A program made the position numbers and the translations under genes. The notes beneath the pieces are model-generated. The model was not told the DNA's origin. It did no database searches and worked only from the letters and a program-made list of their open reading frames with translations. A DNA stretch of 18,760 nt from JAEZKC01 sp046538945 (lineage in GTDB: Bacteria; Fibrobacterota; Chitinivibrionia; Chitinivibrionales; Chitinispirillaceae): positions 1-18,760 of the forward strand of contig JBKHHW010000051.1 in assembly GCA_046538945.1 (NCBI GenBank). The letters run 5' to 3'. Positions 14,060-18,760 of the stretch are shown piece after piece. Position 1 is the stretch's first letter. Every line of letters starts with the position of its first letter.

Positions 14060-15385
14060 ATGGGGAAGGTTGCTGCGTTGGTTCTGCTCCTGCTTTTGGT
14101 TTGTGCCACCGCCCGGGTGCAAAACCGGGTTGCGGGCACAGTGAGCTTTATTGCGGATGAGGGGCCGGTGGTCAGGGCGGGTGAAATAGTCACCGTGGGG
14201 CTTGAGAAGGTGAGCCGGGAGGTGGTTTTGAGGTCGCTGACTTTCAGGCCGGGCGACGTGGTCAATCCCGAAGAGATTTCCGCATCGATGAACCGGCTGA
14301 ACGCGACCGGTCTCTTCACCTCCGTTTTTCTGGAACCGGTTGACACCTTTGCGGCTTCTCCCTCAGATACCGTAACGGTTCCCGTGCTGGTGGTGGTGGA
14401 GGAGAGGGACATGTTCGGTATCCAGGCGGGGGGCGGGTACGGGGCGTTTGGGGGCTGGTATGCTCATCTGGAGCTTCTCTACAGGAACTTTTTCGGTCTG
14501 GGCCACAGGGGGGCGATTTCCGGCAGGGTGTCCGCGGAGGAGGTGAGGGGTGAGTTGAGTTACCGGTATCCCTACCTGCTGCGATTTCCGGTGGACGGAG
14601 TATTCCGCACGTATCTGGAGAGGCGCAGCCAGGATGCCTACGAGGGGTTTTTCTGGGGGGGAATCGCCCAGATTTCTCCGTCATCGGCTGAGGAGCTGAC
14701 GTGGAGAGTCTTTAGCAGGGCTGAACTGGCTCTGGATCTTGATTTCACCGATTCCTCGACCCAGCTTTTTCCCCAGAGAGGGGAGAAGAACACGGCTGTG
14801 CTGGGAGGCGGTCTGCAGTGGGATACCAGAAGCGGACTGTTTCAGATGAGGGGTCAGTATTCGGAGCTGAGTGCGGAATTGGCCGGCCCGTTTCTGCCCG
14901 GCACGAACCAGTTCTACAAAATCAGCGCAGGGACGGTCTTCTTCTATCCGCTGGGGGGGAAGGTGACCGGTATGGGTGCGGTGCAGGGCGCGCTTGGCCG
15001 TGGTTACGGTGCTGATCAGGGGCTTCTTCCGGTGCAGGAGAGGTTCAGAATCGGCTTCGGGGGAATTCCTCCCATCAGGGGGTACAGTGAAGGGGAGGTG
15101 ATGCCCAGAGATGAACTGGGTGAGATCAGGGGGGCGGGAGCTCTTCTGGTGCTTACTCCACTGGAGGTGAGGTTTCCTATCTTCTGGCGCTTTCAGGGAG
15201 CGCTATTTCTGGATGGGGGGAATGCCTGGAGGAGTCCCGGTGAGGTTAACTTCGGTGATCTTAACTGGGCGGCCGGTCCGGGGGTGCTTCTTTTGCTTCC
15301 TTTCGGGGTGGTCAGGCTTGATTATGGGGTGCAGCTAAAGGAGGATCTGCAGGGGAGGTTTCATCTGTCCGCGGGCGCATTCTGA
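14060..15385 (+). CDS. Short Omp85-superfamily outer-membrane protein with a single POTRA domain
   Basis: This 441-residue exported protein starts with a signal peptide (MGKVAALVLLLLLVCATA, 1-18). Residues ~40-116 are one POTRA domain, with FRPGDVVNPEEISASMNRL and LNATGLFTSVFLEPV. Directly after the signal peptide, the segment SFIADEGPVVRAG resembles the last strand of a preceding POTRA. Residues ~120-441 form a beta-barrel with the Omp85 loop-6 motif IRGY (339-342) and a terminal phenylalanine. BamA and TamA have several POTRAs, so this is neither in a normal form; it is closer to small BamA/TamA-like or patatin-partner barrels. ATG 14060 is chosen for GGAGGGG 5 nt upstream and for the signal peptide. 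It leads the DUF2267-BON-RtcB run and is divergent from the Mla-type operon. The substrate is unknown. Confidence 0.85.
   Translation: MGKVAALVLLLLLVCATARVQNRVAGTVSFIADEGPVVRAGEIVTVGLEKVSREVVLRSLTFRPGDVVNPEEISASMNRLNATGLFTSVFLEPVDTFAASPSDTVTVPVLVVVEERDMFGIQAGGGYGAFGGWYAHLELLYRNFFGLGHRGAISGRVSAEEVRGELSYRYPYLLRFPVDGVFRTYLERRSQDAYEGFFWGGIAQISPSSAEELTWRVFSRAELALDLDFTDSSTQLFPQRGEKNTAVLGGGLQWDTRSGLFQMRGQYSELSAELAGPFLPGTNQFYKISAGTVFFYPLGGKVTGMGAVQGALGRGYGADQGLLPVQERFRIGFGGIPPIRGYSEGEVMPRDELGEIRGAGALLVLTPLEVRFPIFWRFQGALFLDGGNAWRSPGEVNFGDLNWAAGPGVLLLLPFGVVRLDYGVQLKEDLQGRFHLSAGAF
14428..14454 (+). other. Canonical G-quadruplex motif in the Omp85 coding strand
   Basis: Four G-runs of 6, 3, 4 and 5 are separated by loops C, TAC and CGTTT. 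This fits the G3+N1-7 rule, and both DNA and mRNA could fold. It encodes the glycine-rich first barrel strand around residues 124-132 (GGGYGAFGG). Confidence 0.6.
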
Positions 15386-15466
15386 TGCTTTGCATGTGGC
15401 ATGCCGTTCGCATCTAACGAGCGTGGGCTTTCGTGGTGGGCCCCGAGACTGAAAAGGAGTGATCCT

Positions 15467-15883
15467 ATGGAGTACATGGAATTTGTGAAAAGGGTGAAAA
15501 ACAGAGCCCGGCTAGAGTCGCTTCACGATGCCGAGGTGGCGGTGAAGGCCAGTCTGGCGACTCTGGGGGAGAGGCTTGAGGAGGCCGATGTCAGAAGTCT
15601 GGGGGCGCAGGTCCCTTCCGAGCTCAAGGCGTTTCTGGGTAACCGTCACCGGTTCACCCGTTTCAATCTGGAGGAATACTATAACCGGGTGGCAGCCAGG
15701 GCTGATGTGGGATATCCGGAAGCAGTGGAGCGTTCGCGTACGGTGATGTCGGTGATGAGGGAGGCGGTCACCGGGGGGCTGGTGGACAAGATTCTCTCCC
15801 AGTTGCCTCCCGATTTCAGAGAACTGTTCGGGCAGGAGCCCGGAGGTCCGTTTTCACCCTCTCAGCCCAAGGGACAGAGATGA
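15467..15883 (+). CDS. DUF2267 domain protein
   Basis: This 138-residue cytoplasmic protein matches DUF2267. It has two similar helical halves: MEFVKRVKNRARL...AVKASLATLGERLEEADVRSLGAQVPSELKAFL, then FTRFNLEEYYNRVAARADV...RTVMSVMREAVTGGLVDKILSQLPPDFRELF, followed by a Gly/Pro/Ser tail. The biochemical function of the family is not established as far as I know. The frame extends upstream to 15401, but ATG 15467 has AAGGAG 7 nt before it and begins at the domain edge. It lies 81 nt after the Omp85 gene and 27 nt before the first BON gene, as expected for an operon member. Confidence 0.88.
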   Translation: MEYMEFVKRVKNRARLESLHDAEVAVKASLATLGERLEEADVRSLGAQVPSELKAFLGNRHRFTRFNLEEYYNRVAARADVGYPEAVERSRTVMSVMREAVTGGLVDKILSQLPPDFRELFGQEPGGPFSPSQPKGQR

Positions 15884-15910
15884 TTCCTGAACCGAAAGGA
15901 TTAAATAATC

Positions 15911-16579
15911 ATGCTTCCCTCTGAAGAACTGAAAAAGCGTATTCTCGATCATCTGTTCTGGGATGACCGGGTGGATGTTTCGAGAGTCGATGTGGAGGTG
16001 ATCGAGGGGCGGGTCCGTCTGAGCGGAAGTGTTCCCTCCTTTGTCGCTTCGAGAGTGGCGGAGCAGGATGTATGGAATGTAAGGGAGGTGCGGGAGGTGT
16101 CAAACGAGCTCACTGTGGCCGGACCTGAACATCACAAGCCCCCTTCCGATTCGCAGCTCAAAAAGAGAGTGAGCGATGCTCTCAGGTGGAGTCCTTCCGT
16201 GGATGCCTCCGACCTTTTGGTCAATGTACGTGAAGGGGTGGTGACGGTGGGGGGAACGGTTACCAGTTATTCACAGAAGTTGCATGTGGATGATGTGGTG
16301 AGTGAGATTCTGGGGGTGGCCCGGGCGATCAACGTGGTTTCAGTCGTACCGTCCAGGGCCATACTGGACAGAACTCTTGCCTTGAGGATTGTGGACACTC
16401 TGGGTACCGATTCGCAGATACCTTTTCAGTCGGTTGATGTGGAGGTGGAGCGCGGGAAAGTGACTCTGAGCGGATCGGTTCCGGAGCCCGGGCAGAAGAA
16501 GAGAATCCAAAAGAAGGTGGAACACTTACTTGGAGTGCGCGAGATCGAGAACAGGATTGTGGTTCAGCCTGTGGGCTGA
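15911..16579 (+). CDS. Triple BON-domain protein (first paralogue), no signal peptide
   Basis: This 222-residue protein consists of three BON domains in a row (about 3-70, 80-148 and 149-222). Each shows the family core of a helix, a V-x-V-x-x-G-x-V-x-L-x-G turn and a second helix ending in G-V-x-x-V-x-N. Examples are VEVIEGRVRLSGSV, VNVREGVVTVGGTV and VEVERGKVTLSGSV. Most characterised BON proteins (OsmY, DolP/YraP) are exported, but this one begins MLPSEELKKRILDHL with no signal peptide or lipobox and should be cytoplasmic. AAAGGA lies about 10 nt upstream. BON domains bind membranes or act as interaction scaffolds; which applies here is unknown. The next gene, 15 nt on, is a paralogue. Confidence 0.9.
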   Translation: MLPSEELKKRILDHLFWDDRVDVSRVDVEVIEGRVRLSGSVPSFVASRVAEQDVWNVREVREVSNELTVAGPEHHKPPSDSQLKKRVSDALRWSPSVDASDLLVNVREGVVTVGGTVTSYSQKLHVDDVVSEILGVARAINVVSVVPSRAILDRTLALRIVDTLGTDSQIPFQSVDVEVERGKVTLSGSVPEPGQKKRIQKKVEHLLGVREIENRIVVQPVG

Positions 16580-16594
16580 AAGGAGGGGGCAGGT

Positions 16595-17242
16595 ATGGTG
16601 AATGAGGAGCTTGAGCACAGGATTTTGGAGCAGCTTCACTGGGATGCCAGGCTCGAAAATGCGGATGTGCATGCGGAAGTGGCCGATGGAAAGGTTGTTC
16701 TGAGAGGAATTGTTTCCTCGCTGGCTCAGCTGCGCGCTGCCGAGCTGAGTGTGTGGAGTGTTCAGGGAGTGGCTTCGGTTGATAATCGGCTGCGGATACT
16801 TCACGGGACCGAAAAGGAGGATGAGGAGATAGAGGCCGCTTTGAGTTCAAGGCTTAAGGATGACCGGGAAATCGATGAAAGTGCCATACAGTTCACCGTT
16901 GAGGAGGGGCTGATAACTCTTTTCGGATCGGTTGATGCTTACTGGAAGAAGGAGCGGGTCGAGGAGATCGCTTCTCACACCTCCGGTACGGTGCTGGTGG
17001 AGAACAAGCTGGAGGTGGTGCCTACCTCCTCACCCGATGACCGAAGGATAGCGGAGGATGTGAGGCTTGCTCTGGAGCGGATGAATGCGGCTGATACCCG
17101 CCATGTTACCGTGACGGTAAATAACGGGGTGGTGACTCTCACAGGAAAAGTACCTCACTGGAACTCCTATAACAGCGCCGAATATGCGGCACGTCACACC
17201 CGTGGTGTTTCCGATGTCAGAAACGAACTGCTGATGGTTTAG
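16595..17242 (+). CDS. Triple BON-domain protein (second paralogue), no signal peptide
   Basis: This 215-residue protein again has three BON domains (about 1-70, 74-143 and 146-215), with cores AEVADGKVVLRGIV, FTVEEGLITLFGSV and VTVNNGVVTLTGKV. Its N-terminus (EELEHRILEQLHWDARLENADV) parallels that of the preceding protein (EELKKRILDHLFWDDRVDVSRV), so the pair arose by tandem duplication but has diverged a good deal. There is no signal peptide, and acidic residues predominate. AAAGGAGGGG precedes the ATG, a strong ribosome site. It sits 15 nt after the first BON gene and 15 nt before rtcB. A hetero-complex of the two six-domain partners is plausible but inferred. Confidence 0.9.
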   Translation: MVNEELEHRILEQLHWDARLENADVHAEVADGKVVLRGIVSSLAQLRAAELSVWSVQGVASVDNRLRILHGTEKEDEEIEAALSSRLKDDREIDESAIQFTVEEGLITLFGSVDAYWKKERVEEIASHTSGTVLVENKLEVVPTSSPDDRRIAEDVRLALERMNAADTRHVTVTVNNGVVTLTGKVPHWNSYNSAEYAARHTRGVSDVRNELLMV

Positions 17243-17257
17243 TCGAGGTGGTGGAAA

Positions 17258-18715
17258 GTGGGCAGACCCGAGGCGCTCAGAAAGATTTCCGATACTGTGT
17301 GGGAACTCCCTTCAACTTATAAAGAGGGTATGCTGGTTCCGGCCAGGATTGTGGCCACCTCCGCGCTCATCGATGCCATGGATGACGGGGTGTATGATCA
17401 GGTCACCAATGTGGCAAAACTCCCGGGTATAGTGCAGGGTGCCTACTGTATGCCGGACGGGCACTGGGGGTATGGTTTTCCCATCGGGGGAGTTGCGGCG
17501 ATGGATGCCCAAAAGGGAGTGATCTCTCCCGGAGGTATCGGTTTCGACATAAACTGCGGTATGCGTCTTGTTCTCACCAACCTGACTCTGGACGAGGTGA
17601 TGCCTCAGGTGAGGTTGCTGGTGGACCGTTTATTCACTCGTGTTCCGGCGGGGGTGGGCGGCAGGGGCTATTACAGGGCGGCCAGATCCGAGTTCGAGGA
17701 TGTCATTACCGGGGGCAGCCGCTGGTGCATACGTCAGGGCTACGGCTGGGAGGAGGATCTGGACCGTACCGAGGAAGGTGGGTGTCTCGAGGGAGCTGAT
17801 CCGGCGAGAGTCAGCGCCAGAGCGGTCGAGAGGGGGTATCATCAGCTGGGCACTCTGGGGTCGGGAAATCACTATCTGGAAATCCAGGTGATAAAGCCGG
17901 AGAATGTGTTCGACAGGGAGCTGGCCGGGGCTTTCGGGATCACTATTCCCAATCAGATCGCGGTGATGTTTCACTGCGGCAGCCGCGGGTTCGGACATCA
18001 GATAGCTACAGATTATGTACAGAACTTTTTGAGGGTGATGGGTCCTAAATATCATATCGCGGTTCCGGACCGGGAGCTTGCATGTGCGCCGTTCCGTTCA
18101 CCTGAGGGGCAGGCTTATTTTTCCGCCATGAAGTGTGCGGCCAACATGTCCTTTGCCAACCGTCAGATGATCCTTCACCAGATACGCATCGTTTTTTCCG
18201 AGGTATTCGGGCGCAGTGCCCAGGAACTGGGGATGCATCAGGTGTACGATGTGGCGCACAACACAGCAAAGCTGGAAGAGCATTTTGTCAACGGGGAGAA
18301 GCGTGAGCTTCTGGTGCATCGCAAGGGGGCGACGCGTGCGTTCGGGCCAGGAATGAGCGACCTTCCGGATGTGTACCGGAAAACGGGGCAGCCGGTGATA
18401 ATCGGGGGCAGTATGGAAACCGGTTCTTATCTTCTGGCGGGAATGTCCAGCGGGCACAGCACGTTTTTTTCCACAGCTCACGGAAGCGGCAGGACCATGG
18501 GGCGCAGGCAGGCCAAAAAGGGAGTGAGCGGCAGGGACCTTCAGCAGCACATGCTCGAGCATGGGATATATGTCCGCACGGCGTCCTATTCCGGGCTGGC
18601 CGAGGAGGGGGGGATGGCCTACAAGGACATAGATCAGGTGGTGGATGCGGCAAGGCAGGCAGGGATAAGCAGGCCGGTGGCCAGGCTGACCCCGTTGGGA
18701 AACGTGAAGGGTTAA
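17258..18715 (+). CDS. rtcB: RNA-splicing/repair ligase RtcB
   Basis: This 485-residue GTP- and Mn-dependent ligase joins 2',3'-cyclic-phosphate or 3'-phosphate RNA ends to 5'-OH ends. Active-site residues align with those known in Pyrococcus RtcB. D97 and C100 lie in FDINCGMR, N204-H205 in GSGNHYLE, H239 in MFHCGSRG and H334 in DVAHN. H408 in STAHGSGR is the guanylylated histidine. The length matches the long, archaeal-like RtcB class rather than the ~408-residue E. coli form. Translation starts at GTG 17258 with GAGGTGG just upstream. It is the last gene in the run, 15 nt after the second BON gene. No archease (the usual activator) or RtcA cyclase is seen in the window; archease could lie beyond 18760. 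Positions 18716-18760 show no terminator or gene. Confidence 0.96.
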   Translation: MGRPEALRKISDTVWELPSTYKEGMLVPARIVATSALIDAMDDGVYDQVTNVAKLPGIVQGAYCMPDGHWGYGFPIGGVAAMDAQKGVISPGGIGFDINCGMRLVLTNLTLDEVMPQVRLLVDRLFTRVPAGVGGRGYYRAARSEFEDVITGGSRWCIRQGYGWEEDLDRTEEGGCLEGADPARVSARAVERGYHQLGTLGSGNHYLEIQVIKPENVFDRELAGAFGITIPNQIAVMFHCGSRGFGHQIATDYVQNFLRVMGPKYHIAVPDRELACAPFRSPEGQAYFSAMKCAANMSFANRQMILHQIRIVFSEVFGRSAQELGMHQVYDVAHNTAKLEEHFVNGEKRELLVHRKGATRAFGPGMSDLPDVYRKTGQPVIIGGSMETGSYLLAGMSSGHSTFFSTAHGSGRTMGRRQAKKGVSGRDLQQHMLEHGIYVRTASYSGLAEEGGMAYKDIDQVVDAARQAGISRPVARLTPLGNVKG

Positions 18716-18760
18716 AAAGCACTCTCCTCTTTCATTTACTAATTCTATAACGCCTGAACG

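Noticed and set aside
1..18760. CRISPR arrays, insertion sequences, prophage or integrase traces
   Set aside because: No regularly spaced repeats, transposase motifs or terminal inverted repeats were seen on either strand.

Overview
The window comes from a diderm (Gram-negative-type) bacterium. It carries an Omp85-family barrel, an MlaEFD-type lipid-transport operon and a PorV/PorQ-like outer-membrane protein. Together with a membrane-spanning AraC-type regulator bearing a carbohydrate-binding-like sensor, this would suit a lineage such as the FCB group or Fibrobacterota. That placement is inference from gene families; nothing here fixes the taxon. I see no insertion sequence, phage gene, integrase, CRISPR array or rRNA. 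It reads as ordinary chromosome.

Layout. (1) 1-1740, minus strand: a tRNA-Val(CAC) with its own promoter, followed 80 bp downstream by a signal-peptide / Ig-like / CBM9-like / one-TM / AraC-HTH regulator. (2) 1922-5117, plus strand: a PorV-like outer-membrane protein with a perfect 21-bp tandem duplication at its predicted signal-peptide cleavage site, then a REC-GAF-GAF-HD-GYP response regulator with every catalytic motif intact. (3) 9191-5204, minus strand: aroK and aroC packed 3 nt apart, then a Rep/PcrA-type helicase after a 307-bp gap with a C-rich leader. (4) 9414-9776, plus strand: a stand-alone receiver domain whose stop codon is nested with that of the convergent MCE gene. (5) 13930-9773, minus strand: a small coiled-coil membrane protein, then AI-2E-family permease, MlaE, MlaF and MlaD. 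Permease/MlaE and MlaE/MlaF overlap by 4 nt (ATGA). (6) 14060-18715, plus strand: a short Omp85 barrel with one POTRA, a DUF2267 protein, two triple-BON proteins without signal peptides, and a full-length RtcB RNA ligase with all metal ligands. Gaps in this run are 81, 27, 15 and 15 nt.

Working together. The permease-MlaEFD operon probably moves phospholipid between membranes. The divergently transcribed Omp85 protein nearby could be an outer-membrane partner, but the sequence does not prove it. The DUF2267-BON3-BON3-RtcB run is the least explained part: an RNA-repair ligase in apparent operon with putatively cytoplasmic BON-repeat proteins. It is my best candidate for an undescribed functional module. 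Coding DNA from about 13.4 kb onward looks visibly more G-rich than the left third.

Several starts were moved from the longest reading frame to starts supported by Shine-Dalgarno sequences, signal peptides or the tRNA; each case is explained in its entry.
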